NCBI RefSeq assembly: GCF_029767755.1
Contig: NZ_JARUQS010000001.1
Span: forward strand, 1,574,502-1,638,501
From: Thiomicrorhabdus sp. zzn3
GTDB taxonomy: Bacteria > Pseudomonadota > Gammaproteobacteria > Thiomicrospirales > Thiomicrospiraceae
Direction: 5' to 3'
Length of the DNA: 64,000 nt
The translations under genes and the position numbers were made by a program. Every line of letters begins with the position of its first letter. The stretch's first letter is position 1. Positions 8,544-17,688 of the stretch are shown piece by piece. The notes beneath the pieces are model-generated. The model searched no databases. It was not told the origin of the DNA and saw nothing but the letters and a program-made list of their open reading frames with translations.

Positions 8544-9395
8544 ATGAGCACACCACGCACCCTGCAACAGGTTTATACCGGCCTCCCCGCTTCAGACGGT
8601 GCCGGAGTCAAGTTAACCCGCATCATCGGTCAACCGCAGTTAAAAAACCTGGATCCCTTTTTAATGCTTGATGCCTTTGGCACCGACCAGCCACAGGATT
8701 ACATCGGAGGCTTTCCCCCGCATCCTCACCGCGGCTTTGAAACCGTGACCTATCTTCTGGCCGGACGCATGCGCCACAGCGACAACCAAGGTAACCAAGG
8801 CGTGATCGAACCGGGAGGCGTGCAATGGATGACGGCTGGACGCGGGATTATCCACTCGGAAATGCCGGAACAGGAAGAAGGTCTGTTAATGGGATTTCAA
8901 CTATGGGTCAACTTGCCTGCACATGCGAAAATGACCACTCCGAGCTATCAGGAATATGCCCCAGAGCAAGTCCCGGAAGAAGTCTGGCCCAACGGCACCC
9001 GCATTAAAGTCATTGCCGGCAAAACCGAACGCGGTACGCAGGGCGTTATTCAGAATAACTTTATCAACCCCACCTATCTCGATGTCCAGCTTCCGCCCGG
9101 GGAGCGGTTGGTGCAAACTTTTCCAATGCAGCAAACGGCGTTTATCTATCTGCATGAGGGCCAGCTTAAAGTGGGGAAACCTGCCTCAGAACGGACTTTG
9201 CAAGCTGGCCAACTGGGCGTCCTCAGTCATGGGGAACACGTCACCATTGAAAACCGTGCCAAACAGATCAGCCGTTTTTTGCTGGTTGCCGGCAGCCCAC
9301 TGAATGAACCGATTGTTCAGCGCGGTCCGTTTGTCATGAACACCCAAGCCGAAATCATGCAGGCGTTTGATGATTATCAAAATGGCCGTTTCTGA
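8544..9395 (+). CDS. Pirin family protein
   Basis: Bicupin metalloprotein of 283 residues. The metal site of pirins is visible: HPHRGFETVTYLL near residue 57 and MTAGRGIIHSEMP near residue 98. The pirin C-terminal cupin follows (LPPGERLVQTFPMQQTAFIYLHEG). Some bacterial pirins have quercetin dioxygenase activity and others bind metabolic enzymes; the sequence alone does not say which applies here. The frame is open from 8463, but the ATG at 8544 follows an AGGAAT ribosome binding site and starts the conserved part. Probably regulated by the divergent LysR protein. Confidence 0.92.
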   Translation: MSTPRTLQQVYTGLPASDGAGVKLTRIIGQPQLKNLDPFLMLDAFGTDQPQDYIGGFPPHPHRGFETVTYLLAGRMRHSDNQGNQGVIEPGGVQWMTAGRGIIHSEMPEQEEGLLMGFQLWVNLPAHAKMTTPSYQEYAPEQVPEEVWPNGTRIKVIAGKTERGTQGVIQNNFINPTYLDVQLPPGERLVQTFPMQQTAFIYLHEGQLKVGKPASERTLQAGQLGVLSHGEHVTIENRAKQISRFLLVAGSPLNEPIVQRGPFVMNTQAEIMQAFDDYQNGRF

Positions 9396-9418
9396 TCACG
9401 CCTGTTAAGTGTTCACTC

Positions 9419-9439
9419 GCCACTCACCGATTGAGTGGC
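9419..9439. terminator. Hairpin after pirin
   Basis: Perfect 8-bp stem GCCACTCA / TGAGTGGC with a 5-nt loop, 24 bp past the pirin stop. It has no clear T-run, so termination is possible but not certain. Confidence 0.45.
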
Positions 9440-9489
9440 ATAGAAAACCACTGAGGCTTTTAGCGGTTCTTTGATTTGTGAGTTCCACG

Positions 9490-9506
9490 GCTGTTTGTTG
9501 AACAGC
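9490..9506. terminator. Hairpin between pirin and rsmI
   Basis: Stem GCTGTT / AACAGC with a 5-nt loop followed by TTTAAAG, in the convergent gap just downstream of the rsmI stop. Confidence 0.4.
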
Positions 9507-9519
9507 TTTAAAGATGACT

Positions 9520-10383
9520 TTAGGTTTCCTTAAGTTGCAGCACACGGTTATAGACCGCTTTTTTCTTCTGTCCGCTGTAATCGGCGACAATTTCAGAGAT
9601 CTGTTTTACCGGTAAGTTCTGTTTAAGCAGCGCCAAAATCAGTTCATCCTGTTCGCCAATTTCATGCTCTGCTTCGACCACATCGCCCATCACCATCAAA
9701 ACGAACTCTCCGCGCACTTTATCCACGTGCGTATCAAAATAGGTAATGACCTCGCTCACCGTACCGGAGACAAACTGCTCATAGGTTTTAGTCATTTCAC
9801 GGGCAGCGACCATGTACCGCTCGCCGCCGAATACGTCATGCAACGCTCGCAGCGACTCCATTAAGCGATGCGGGGATTCGTAAAACACCAAAGTGCGCGG
9901 ATCGGTTTTTAATCCTTCCAGCACCTGTAGACGTTTTTGGTTTTTAGCCGGCAAAAAACCCTCGTAGCTAAATCGGTCGGTCGGCAACCCTGCGGCGCTC
10001 AAGGCGGTAATGACCGCCGAAGGCCCCGGAATCGGCACCACCTTAATCCCATTCTGACGCAGCAGCTTGACCAGATGAAAACCGGGATCATTAATCAACG
10101 GTGTACCGGCGTCGGACACCAAAGCGCCGTGCTCACCCTGCTGAAGTTTTTCCAACAGCTGACTGCTGCGCGCTTGCTCGTTATGATCATGCAGGCTCAG
10201 CAAAGGCCGTTGTATCGCCATCGCTTGCAGCAGCTTCTGCGTATGCCGGGTATCCTCTGCGGCAATCCAGTCCACCGCACTCAGCGTTTCCAGTGCACGT
10301 TGGGTAATGTCTTTCAAGTTGCCGATCGGCGTGGCCACAATATAGAGGGTGCCGCCCTCGGCCAAGGTTGTGTTATGCTCCAT
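9520..10383 (-). CDS. rsmI: 16S rRNA (cytidine-1402-2'-O)-methyltransferase RsmI
   Basis: Methylates the 2'-OH of C1402 of 16S rRNA. The 287-residue protein has the tetrapyrrole-methylase fold signatures VATPIGNLKDIT at about residue 15, EDTRHTQKLL near 41, LVSDAGTPLINDPG near 87 and PGPSAVITALSAAGLPTDRFSYEGFLP near 119. It starts after a good AAGGTG ribosome binding site. It is divergent from the LpoA gene, the arrangement also found in E. coli (rsmI/lpoA). RsmH, which modifies the same base, is encoded at the left window edge. Confidence 0.95.
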   Translation of the reverse strand: MEHNTTLAEGGTLYIVATPIGNLKDITQRALETLSAVDWIAAEDTRHTQKLLQAMAIQRPLLSLHDHNEQARSSQLLEKLQQGEHGALVSDAGTPLINDPGFHLVKLLRQNGIKVVPIPGPSAVITALSAAGLPTDRFSYEGFLPAKNQKRLQVLEGLKTDPRTLVFYESPHRLMESLRALHDVFGGERYMVAAREMTKTYEQFVSGTVSEVITYFDTHVDKVRGEFVLMVMGDVVEAEHEIGEQDELILALLKQNLPVKQISEIVADYSGQKKKAVYNRVLQLKET

Positions 10384-10528
10384 GAATCACCTTATTGCGA
10401 ACCTCTGCGAGTCAGAACTCAAAACACAGGGTTCGATTGAATGCTGTGGCTGACTATTTAGACCTACTTTACGGGGTCCGATTCGTTATAATCAGCGTTA
10501 CGATTAATTGTGAACATTCTATAGAAAA

Positions 10529-12268
10529 ATGCACATGCGCACCCCTTTAATTGCCACCTTCATTACCTCATTGAGCCTGAGTGCGTTTACACTGGGTTTA
10601 ACCGGGTGTACCACACCCCAAAAGGCAGCAAAAGCCCCGTCCGACATCGTTCTCAGCGAAACCCCGCTCAAGCCTGCTGAGGCCATGAGCCGCGAGGAAC
10701 TGCGTGCGCAGCGTTTAAACGCACAAACTCAACAGGCCTGGTCAGATTATCTGCAACTGACCGAAGTCCTGTGGCACCAAGCCAATGACCGGGAGCAGGC
10801 TGAAATTGAACGCCAAACATGGCAAACTCTGGCGGCTGAATTTAAAGACATCCGCCGTCTTCAACGCCTGCGCCAAGCAGGCGATTTGCCCGCTCAACAA
10901 TGGGCGGACCTGCTCGAGGCGATGCAACAACCTGGACTGTACGCTTACAGCGCGTTACAGACATTAAAAGAGTGGCGACCCAACGCGATTTACCAGCACC
11001 ATTTGCTGGCCGAACTCAGCGAAACCTTCAAGCAGCCGAGCGTGAAACAGCTTGCGGTCCTGTTGCCATTGAGCGGCAAATATCAAGAGGTCGGCGAACA
11101 GATTCGTAACGGTTTGCTCAAAGCCTATATGATTTCCAACCGCCAAACGGGGGTACGTTTTTACGATACCAGTGATCCTCAGCAGGTCGTGGAACGCTAT
11201 CAACAAGCCGTGCATGAGGGCGCCGATTTTGTCGTCGGCCCACTCACCAAAGAGAGCGTCGAACGTCTGGCACAATACTTAAAACAGCAAGATGGTTTAG
11301 AAAACACGCAGACCACACAAGACGGTTCGACGGATCTAAAACCTTTCGACACCGCAAATTCCTCAACCGATTTGCCAGTAATCACCTCAAGCCCGTCAGA
11401 CCAGGGTAGCCATACGGCTCCGGTAAAAGTATTGGCGCTCAATGAAACCGAACAGGCCGGACTCAATAGCCCGCTGTTTCTCAGCTTTAACTACCGTTCG
11501 CAGACAGAAAGCCAGCAAATCACCCAACAGCTGGAAGCCAACCGCTATCAGCGCATCGGCATTCTAAGCAGTGAAATGTCCCGCGACATGAATAATGCGC
11601 AATCGCTGCTCAGCCAGTGGCTCAGCAATCCGCAGAACCAGGCGGTGTTCAAAAGCTACCCCGTGGAAAAACTTAATCTGCGCAAAGCGTTGGGCGACCT
11701 GATTAATGAAGAGGCGAGCCAGGCACGCTATAACAATCTGCGCTGGCTTTTGGGCGAGAAACTGGAGTTTTTCCCGCGTACCCGTCAAGACCTCCAAGCC
11801 ATCGTCTTAATCGGTAACGCCAAGCAAGTCGCGGTCTTCCACCCGCAGTTCGAATTTTTCCAGCTGCAACTGCCAGTGTATGCCACTTCGAACCTCACCC
11901 CGGCCAACCTACAAAAGATCGAAAACAACCCCGATCTGGCGAATGTGATCTTTCCGACCATTCCGGCGATCTTTACTCCGCATGCTCTGCAAAGTCCTCT
12001 GGAAGCCTTTGGCTGGGACAGCTTTATCCTTGCTATGCAGCACCATAAACTGGCCGATAACCTGTGTCTGAACCAGGGACAAAGCGGCATTCTCTATCGC
12101 AATCCTGACTACACCATCGATAAAAAACTGGTTTGGGCGCACTACTCACCGATCGGTCAACTGACTCGATGGGTTCCTCCACCGGAACCGCAAGAGGCGG
12201 ATGCTGAAGCGGTCAGTGATGAGAAAGCGGCTCCCCCCACCATAGAGAGGCAGCCGGTTAAACCATGA
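10529..12268 (+). CDS. lpoA: Outer-membrane lipoprotein activator of penicillin-binding protein 1a (LpoA)
   Basis: Outer-membrane lipoprotein that reaches through peptidoglycan to activate the synthase PBP1a. The 579-residue protein has a lipoprotein signal with lipobox L-T-G-C (Cys at about residue 27), a helical TPR-like N-terminal part and a C-terminal type I periplasmic-binding fold beginning near KQLAVLLPLSGKYQEVGEQIRNGLL. A low-complexity Thr/Ser/Asp insert lies inside the binding fold (about residues 258-300). It overlaps yraN by 4 bp, as expected for the conserved lpoA-yraN pair. The start is M1 or M3; no strong ribosome binding site is seen. Confidence 0.9.
   Translation: MHMRTPLIATFITSLSLSAFTLGLTGCTTPQKAAKAPSDIVLSETPLKPAEAMSREELRAQRLNAQTQQAWSDYLQLTEVLWHQANDREQAEIERQTWQTLAAEFKDIRRLQRLRQAGDLPAQQWADLLEAMQQPGLYAYSALQTLKEWRPNAIYQHHLLAELSETFKQPSVKQLAVLLPLSGKYQEVGEQIRNGLLKAYMISNRQTGVRFYDTSDPQQVVERYQQAVHEGADFVVGPLTKESVERLAQYLKQQDGLENTQTTQDGSTDLKPFDTANSSTDLPVITSSPSDQGSHTAPVKVLALNETEQAGLNSPLFLSFNYRSQTESQQITQQLEANRYQRIGILSSEMSRDMNNAQSLLSQWLSNPQNQAVFKSYPVEKLNLRKALGDLINEEASQARYNNLRWLLGEKLEFFPRTRQDLQAIVLIGNAKQVAVFHPQFEFFQLQLPVYATSNLTPANLQKIENNPDLANVIFPTIPAIFTPHALQSPLEAFGWDSFILAMQHHKLADNLCLNQGQSGILYRNPDYTIDKKLVWAHYSPIGQLTRWVPPPEPQEADAEAVSDEKAAPPTIERQPVKP
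10733..10740. repeat. CAGGCCTG palindrome in lpoA
   Basis: Context CAACAGGCCTGGTCAG, read as Q-Q-A-W-S. Confidence 0.8.
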
Positions 12269-12657
12269 AAGCGTTCAAATCGATCAAACAACGCCTTGCC
12301 AGCAAACTGATTGGTCGAGAAAAAGAGCGCCAAGTAGCCGATTGGTTACAGAGCCAGCAGGTTGAAATCATTGAAAGCAACTATCTATGCCGTGGCGGTG
12401 AGATTGACCTGATCGGCTACCAGGCCTGTTCAAACTCCTTGATCTTTTTTGAAGTCAAATACCGCCAATCCACCGACTTTGGCCATCCTCTAGAGCTGGT
12501 GACCTCAGCGCAATGGCAGCGCATTTACCGCTGTGCCGAACAGTTTTTGCTGCGCCACCCCAACTATCAGGACTGCCAAATGCAATTTGACCTGATTGCT
12601 TTGACGGAAGACCAAACCGTTCCACTGCGCATTGAAAACGCCTACGGCCAGTTTTAA
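12265..12657 (+). CDS. YraN family endonuclease-like protein (UPF0102)
   Basis: Protein of 130 residues with the restriction-endonuclease-like core of the YraN/UPF0102 family: GREKERQVADWLQSQQVEIIESNY, then RGGEIDLIGYQ and FFEVKYRQSTDFGHP, in which E, D and the ExK pair mark the putative nuclease site. The cellular role is unsettled. Its ATG overlaps the lpoA stop by 4 bp, so the two are translationally coupled, and a DedA-type membrane gene follows after 11 bp. Confidence 0.9.
   Translation: MKAFKSIKQRLASKLIGREKERQVADWLQSQQVEIIESNYLCRGGEIDLIGYQACSNSLIFFEVKYRQSTDFGHPLELVTSAQWQRIYRCAEQFLLRHPNYQDCQMQFDLIALTEDQTVPLRIENAYGQF
12421..12428. repeat. CAGGCCTG palindrome in yraN
   Basis: Context ACCAGGCCTGTTCAAAC, read as Y-Q-A-C-S. 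Confidence 0.8.
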
Positions 12658-12668
12658 CGATTGCCCCT

Positions 12669-13109
12669 ATGGAAACCTATTTAGACGCTTACCTTTCGCT
12701 GTTTTTACTCTCTTTTCTCGCCGCTACGCTGATTCCGGCGGGCTCCGAAGTCCTGCTCAGCAGTCTGCTGCTGGAAGGTTATGATCCGTTTAGCTTATGG
12801 TTGTGGGCGACCTTGGGTAATACGTTAGGCGCGGTAGTCAACTACCTGTTGGGGCGTTATCTGCTGCACTTCCAGAGCCGACGCTGGTTTCCCTTCAAGG
12901 CGGACAGTCTGCATAAAAGTCAGGCATGGTTTGGGCGTTACGGTGTATGGAGTCTGCTGTTTTCCTGGGCCCCCTTATTGGGCGATGCCTTGACCTTTAT
13001 TGCCGGGGTCATGCGCGTGCGTTTCTGGTTGTTTTTGCTGCTGACCGCCTTGGGGAAAGGAGCGCGTTATGCCATCTTGGTAGGCCTGGTGGATCTGTTA
13101 GCGGCTTAG
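12669..13109 (+). CDS. YqaA/DedA-type membrane protein (VTT domain)
   Basis: Integral membrane protein of 146 residues with about four hydrophobic segments and the DedA/VTT features G-S-E-V-L-L near residue 26 and LGNTLGAVVNYLLGRYL near residue 56. The length and the pattern match the YqaA subgroup. The family is linked to lipid carrier recycling and membrane homeostasis; this member is not assigned. Last gene of the lpoA-yraN run. Confidence 0.85.
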   Translation: METYLDAYLSLFLLSFLAATLIPAGSEVLLSSLLLEGYDPFSLWLWATLGNTLGAVVNYLLGRYLLHFQSRRWFPFKADSLHKSQAWFGRYGVWSLLFSWAPLLGDALTFIAGVMRVRFWLFLLLTALGKGARYAILVGLVDLLAA

Positions 13110-13168
13110 GCTTTTTGCTTGGCGATCCCTTTTTCCATAAGATTGGCTGATTCATTGTGGAAAAGCAA

Positions 13169-13176
13169 CAGGCCTG
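13169..13176. repeat. CAGGCCTG palindrome between yqaA and ppsA
   Basis: Intergenic copy in the convergent gap, context AACAGGCCTGTTCAAAT. The palindrome does not extend beyond 12 bp here. Confidence 0.85.
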
Positions 13177-13276
13177 TTCAAATGAGACCTGTCCACCTTA
13201 AAAGCAAACATAATCGGTTTATTTTCAATGCGATAGAAACAAAACCCCATTCAAGAGCTCGTAAATTTAAGATCTT

Positions 13277-15769
13277 TTAGCCACTTATCCCAAAGTTATC
13301 CACAGGATTTACTAACAGCTTATCCACCGTTTCCCGGCCGTTAATCTTGCTTTCGGTTTGCAAAATTTTGGGCAGGGTTTTCAGCATTGAATCCGGGTTG
13401 AGGCTCATCGCATCAATGCCGATCTCCACCAAAAATTCGGCAAATTCAGGATAGTCGGACGGCGCCTGTCCGCACAGGCTGATGTGTTTGCCGTTGCGAT
13501 GCGCCCCTTCCACCGCCATACGCACCATCTGCAAGACCCCCGAATCACGCTCGTCATAGTCAAACGCGACTTTTTCCGAATCGCGGTCCACACCAAGCAC
13601 CAACTGGGTCAAATCGTTAGTGCCGATAGAGAAGCCGTCAAAATACCCGGAAAATGCATCGATCTGCAGCACGTTATTGGGAATTTCCACCATCATATAT
13701 ACTTGCAAGCCGTTGCTGCCTCGTACCAGACCGTTTTCCGCCAGGGTTTCAATCACCGCGCGCGCTTCCTCGACCCGCCGGCAGAACGGAACCATAATAA
13801 TGACGTTATCCAGCCCCATGACCTCTCGAACCCGCTTAATCGTCTGACACTCCAAGGCAAACGCCGCTTTGTAATCCGGATCGTTATAACGGGAAGCGCC
13901 GCGAAATCCGAGCATCGGATTCTCTTCTTTCAATTCAAAAAACTTACCGCCAATCAACTCGGCGTATTCGTTGGACTTAAAATCCGATAAACGCATCACC
14001 ACCGGTTTGGGGTAAAACCCGGCGGCAATGGTGCCAATGCCTTCGGCGAGCTTCTGTACAAAATAATCCGCGCCGCTGGCAAACCCGGCGGTAAGCGTTT
14101 CGATTTGATTGCGGGTTTTCTCACAAGCGACTTTATCGGGATAGAGCAAGGCCTGAGGATGCACCTGAATACTGTTGTTGATAATAAATTCCATGCGCGC
14201 CAAGCCAATCCCATCATTAGGGATACTATTGACCTGAAACGCCAGCTCCGGATTCCCTAAATTCATTAACATTTCGGTTTTAGGACGCTGCATATCAGCC
14301 AGATCAACACGGTGAATCTCAAACGGCACTTCCCCTGGATAAACATGCCCTTCATCCCCTTCTGCGCAAGAAACCGTCAATAGCTGGCCGGTCTCTATGC
14401 GCTCGGTGCCCTGCTGAGTACCGACCACCGCAGGAATGCCGAGTTCTCGGGAGATGATCGCCGCATGACAGGTACGCCCGCCGCGGTTGGTGACCAGCGC
14501 GGCCGCTTTTTTCATCACCGGCTCCCAGTCCGGCGTAGTGATATCGGAGACCAGGATCTCGCCCTCTTGAAACTCATGCAGATAGTGCACAGAATGAATC
14601 ACCCTGGCTCGACCAACTGCAATTTTGGCGCCAACCGAACGCCCGCTGACCAGTGGCAGAGGGTGTGATGGGCTAATTTCATAGCGTTCCAACACCGTGC
14701 CTTTGCGTTGCGATGCCACGGTTTCCGGGCGTGCCTGCACCACAAACAACTCGCTGGTGATACCGTCTTTGGCCCACTCCATATCCATCGGCCTTTTGCT
14801 TCCAGCTTTGTCGCTGTAATAACGCTCGATTTTGATTGCGTAATCGGCCAGCTTCAGAGCTTCGGCATCGCTGATACAAAATTGCTTACGCTCGAGTTGC
14901 GAGGTCGGTACATTTTTGACCGGTTGGCGGCGGTTACTGTCAGAGGCGTAGATCATCTTGATCTTTTTTGCCCCCAAGTGGCGTTTTAAGACACTGCGGT
15001 GCCCCTTTTCAAAGGTCGGCTTATGGACATAAAATTCATCCGGATCCACCGCCCCCTGCACCACATTCTCACCTAACCCCCATGCGCCGGTAATCAGCAC
15101 CACATCCTCAAACCCGGTTTCGGTATCAATTGAGAACATCACCCCGGAAGCGGCCAGATCGGAACGCACCATCAGCTGTACGCCGATGGACAGAGCGACA
15201 TCAAAATGGCCGAACCCCTGATCAATCCGGTAGTGGATAGCGCGGTCGGTAAACAAGCTGGCAAAACAGTGTTTGCAGGCATCGATATAGGCGGACAGTC
15301 CGGAAATATTCAGATAAGTGTCCTGCTGTCCGGCAAAACTCGCGGTGGGTAGATCTTCTGCTGTCGCCGAACTGCGCACCGCCAGAGAGATCGAATCATG
15401 GTATTGACCGGTAAGCGCTTCGTAAGCCTGAACCATCTCTTCATACAAAGCATCGGGCAGTTTAGCGGAATAGATCAGTTCACGGGCTTGGGCGCCACGG
15501 CGCTGCAAATCTTGCGTGCTGTCCGCATCCAGGTGGTCGAGCAATTCATGCAACTTATCCCACAGGTTGTTTTCATCCAGAATCGCACGATAAGCGTCTG
15601 CTGTAATGGCAAATCCGTTGGGAATCGGCACGCCTTGGGGTACCAGACTTTGATACATTTCACCTAAAGAGGCATTTTTCCCGCCTACCAATGGAATGTC
15701 TTCAATATGCAATTCTTCAAAAAAACGGACATAACGACAAGACGAATCACATGAGACATGCTCACTCAT
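13277..15769 (-). CDS. ppsA: Phosphoenolpyruvate synthase
   Basis: Converts pyruvate, ATP and water to PEP, AMP and phosphate in the gluconeogenic direction. The 830-residue protein has the N-terminal nucleotide-binding domain (LVGGKNASLGEMY; AVRSSATAEDLPTASFAGQQ), the phosphorylated His domain (GGRTCHAAIISRELGIPAVVG) and the C-terminal PEP/pyruvate TIM-barrel (EFIINNSIQVHP; NPMLGFRGASRY; CGQAPSDYPEFAEFLVEIGI). Length and all domains are as in E. coli PpsA. A perfect AAGGAG ribosome binding site precedes the ATG. An atypical pyruvate kinase is encoded at 39206-41077. Confidence 0.96.
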   Translation of the reverse strand: MSEHVSCDSSCRYVRFFEELHIEDIPLVGGKNASLGEMYQSLVPQGVPIPNGFAITADAYRAILDENNLWDKLHELLDHLDADSTQDLQRRGAQARELIYSAKLPDALYEEMVQAYEALTGQYHDSISLAVRSSATAEDLPTASFAGQQDTYLNISGLSAYIDACKHCFASLFTDRAIHYRIDQGFGHFDVALSIGVQLMVRSDLAASGVMFSIDTETGFEDVVLITGAWGLGENVVQGAVDPDEFYVHKPTFEKGHRSVLKRHLGAKKIKMIYASDSNRRQPVKNVPTSQLERKQFCISDAEALKLADYAIKIERYYSDKAGSKRPMDMEWAKDGITSELFVVQARPETVASQRKGTVLERYEISPSHPLPLVSGRSVGAKIAVGRARVIHSVHYLHEFQEGEILVSDITTPDWEPVMKKAAALVTNRGGRTCHAAIISRELGIPAVVGTQQGTERIETGQLLTVSCAEGDEGHVYPGEVPFEIHRVDLADMQRPKTEMLMNLGNPELAFQVNSIPNDGIGLARMEFIINNSIQVHPQALLYPDKVACEKTRNQIETLTAGFASGADYFVQKLAEGIGTIAAGFYPKPVVMRLSDFKSNEYAELIGGKFFELKEENPMLGFRGASRYNDPDYKAAFALECQTIKRVREVMGLDNVIIMVPFCRRVEEARAVIETLAENGLVRGSNGLQVYMMVEIPNNVLQIDAFSGYFDGFSIGTNDLTQLVLGVDRDSEKVAFDYDERDSGVLQMVRMAVEGAHRNGKHISLCGQAPSDYPEFAEFLVEIGIDAMSLNPDSMLKTLPKILQTESKINGRETVDKLLVNPVDNFGISG
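13285..13328 (+). promoter_or_regulatory. Cluster of DnaA-box-like nonamers at the 3' end of ppsA
   Basis: Three nonamers in the same orientation: TTATCCCAA (13285-13293), TTATCCACA (13296-13304, a perfect strong DnaA box) and TTATCCACC (13320-13328). They lie inside the last codons of ppsA. Binding by DnaA is inference. Confidence 0.35.
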
Positions 15770-15921
15770 ACCAAACTCCTTTGCTTATTCGCAGCGCGGA
15801 TTCGAAGTGACTGATGAAAATTCAGCTTACGCTTTTTAAGTCTAATTATCTAGCCAAAAACGAATTCTGAAACAAAAATGTCACTCAAACCCAAACGGGC
15901 CGGCCAAGCGAATTGTCAGCC

Positions 15922-16605
15922 CTATTTTTCCGCCACGATACGCACCTGGCGACCGTCACGTAACGGAGTCTTTTCAATCACCTTAAAATCAAGCGCTTCC
16001 AACATGTACACCAAATCATCGGCATGATAGCGGTTGTGCTCCAAGAAATGTTGAAAGACGTCTTCAATGACATCTCGCTGCAAATTTTCCGTCCACAACG
16101 CTTTATCGGGATATTTATGATTCAGGTAATCGGCCAAGGGTTGGCGAACCAGGTCGATAATGCAGAAACGCCCACCCGGTTTTAACCAACGATAAACGGC
16201 CTTAAACATATTCACCGGCTGGGGCAGTTCATGCACCAACATATTCGCCATTACCGTCGCGACAGAACCGGCTTCAATATTAGCTTGCGGTTCATTCAGG
16301 TCTTCCTTGACCAGATGCGCATTGTCAGGCAAAGGCAACTGCGCGGCCAACATATAGGGTGCCGCTTCAAAACCGACAACGGGATTATGCGGATAACGCA
16401 GAGCTAAGTCGTTGATGAATTGACCTGTTCCGGCTCCGAGATCAATCAACCCCTCTTTCCTGCCGACAACACTTCCCATCTGCGCATTCCAGAATTCCCA
16501 AAAATCGTTATCATGTCGTCGCTCGTAGGTGGAAGTGATCATTTCACGTGCCTGTTCACCATCCCCTCCGTGGTGTTTAAGAATTTGTTGCTCGGTCTTT
16601 TCCAT
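15922..16605 (-). CDS. Class I SAM-dependent methyltransferase
   Basis: Protein of 227 residues with a standard SAM-binding motif LIDLGAGTGQFINDLALRYP at about residue 55, an acidic loop (GFEAAPYML), and KPGGRFCIIDLVR near residue 145. The substrate cannot be told from sequence. It has a good GAGGAGAAGGG ribosome binding site. It is divergent from the PhnD-like gene and lies downstream of nothing obvious; 152 bp separate its stop from the ppsA start. Alternative: a methyltransferase for a small molecule or quinone. Confidence 0.85.
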   Translation of the reverse strand: MEKTEQQILKHHGGDGEQAREMITSTYERRHDNDFWEFWNAQMGSVVGRKEGLIDLGAGTGQFINDLALRYPHNPVVGFEAAPYMLAAQLPLPDNAHLVKEDLNEPQANIEAGSVATVMANMLVHELPQPVNMFKAVYRWLKPGGRFCIIDLVRQPLADYLNHKYPDKALWTENLQRDVIEDVFQHFLEHNRYHADDLVYMLEALDFKVIEKTPLRDGRQVRIVAEK

Positions 16606-16824
16606 GCCCTTCTCCTCGGTAAAATATTCCTTCCAATCCCTTTACATTGGATTTTATACGTATAAAGTATTAGAAAGCATCTCAACAACCGACATAAAAC
16701 CCTAAAAACAGTAGGATTAAACGCCTATACAAGAGGGTTTATGGTACTATTTGAGAGAACTCAAAGAAACGCAATTTCTTTTAAAAAGATCAAATACAGT
16801 TAAGCGGTTTGCCAGGGAAAAATT

Positions 16825-17688
16825 TTGAAAGGGACTTCGGTTTTTGCCATTCTATTTATCTTGTTCAGCCCTGTGCTCAACGGCTTGTCTTGGGCCCACG
16901 CCTCCGAAGTCGAGCCGCTGTATTTTGCGCCGCTTCCGGTCAGCAATCCGAAGTTGAGTTTTGCCAAATCTCTGCCCCTCGTTAAGCTGATTGAAAACAC
17001 GCTAAACCGCCCCGTCATCCCTAAGCTCTATAACGACTACCATGACATTATTAACGGTTACGTTCAGGGGGAAATTGACTTCGTTGAACTTGGCCCCATG
17101 GTCTTTCTTCAGCTCAGCAAACAAACGGACCACACGTTTCCTTTGGCGTCCATTAATCATGAAGAAGGCCAGCGTTTTTACCACTGTGTATTGGCCGCTC
17201 CCATTGACGGCATCAAAGATATCGATCAATTAAAACACAATAAAACCATTAAAGTGGCCCTAACCCAACCGCTATCAACCTGCGGCAACCTGATGACCGA
17301 GCACCTCCTGAGGCAACATGGCCTTGAACTGTCAGAACTCTCCTACGACTATCTGGGATCCCATGAAAAGGTGGCGATGGCACTGATGCGCAACGAATAC
17401 CAAATCGGCGGACTGGCTAATTTTGTGGCCAAGCGCTATCACTCATTTGGGTTAAACACCTTATCGGTGTCAGACTCCTTACCCTCTTTTACCATAGTCG
17501 GCAACCCGCAAAAGGTGTCACCAGACGAGTTACGCAAATTACAACAGGTTCTGCTGAATTATCGTCCACAAACCGGCTGGGGGATTGGCGCCCATGGTTT
17601 TAGTCCCTTTTCGCAAAGTGCTTTTGACACCCTCAAACGCATCGAGGCACAAAGTCATACTCTGCCTCTGAGTGGAGACACTCCATGA
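16825..17688 (+). CDS. PhnD-like periplasmic substrate-binding protein
   Basis: Exported binding protein of 287 residues of the phosphate/phosphite/phosphonate-binding (PhnD) type. It has a signal peptide (hydrophobic segment at about residues 5-25) and the family-like elements VQGEIDFVELGPMVFLQL, KTIKVALTQPLSTCGNLM and LGSHEKVAMALMRNEYQIGGL. It appears to start at TTG after an AGGGA ribosome binding site. No ABC permease or ATPase lies nearby; instead its stop overlaps the start of a GGDEF-EAL sensor by 4 bp. The likely job is to present a ligand to that sensor rather than to transport it (inference). Confidence 0.82.
   Translation: MKGTSVFAILFILFSPVLNGLSWAHASEVEPLYFAPLPVSNPKLSFAKSLPLVKLIENTLNRPVIPKLYNDYHDIINGYVQGEIDFVELGPMVFLQLSKQTDHTFPLASINHEEGQRFYHCVLAAPIDGIKDIDQLKHNKTIKVALTQPLSTCGNLMTEHLLRQHGLELSELSYDYLGSHEKVAMALMRNEYQIGGLANFVAKRYHSFGLNTLSVSDSLPSFTIVGNPQKVSPDELRKLQQVLLNYRPQTGWGIGAHGFSPFSQSAFDTLKRIEAQSHTLPLSGDTP

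Noticed and set aside
13285-13328. DnaA-box cluster as a chromosomal origin
   Set aside because: No dnaA, dnaN, gidA or similar origin-linked gene nearby, and the boxes are within a coding end; kept only as a possible DnaA-binding cluster.
16653-16666. Perfect 14-bp palindrome TTTATACGTATAAA upstream of the methyltransferase gene
   Set aside because: A/T-rich and short, in a promoter region; could be an operator but nothing else supports it.
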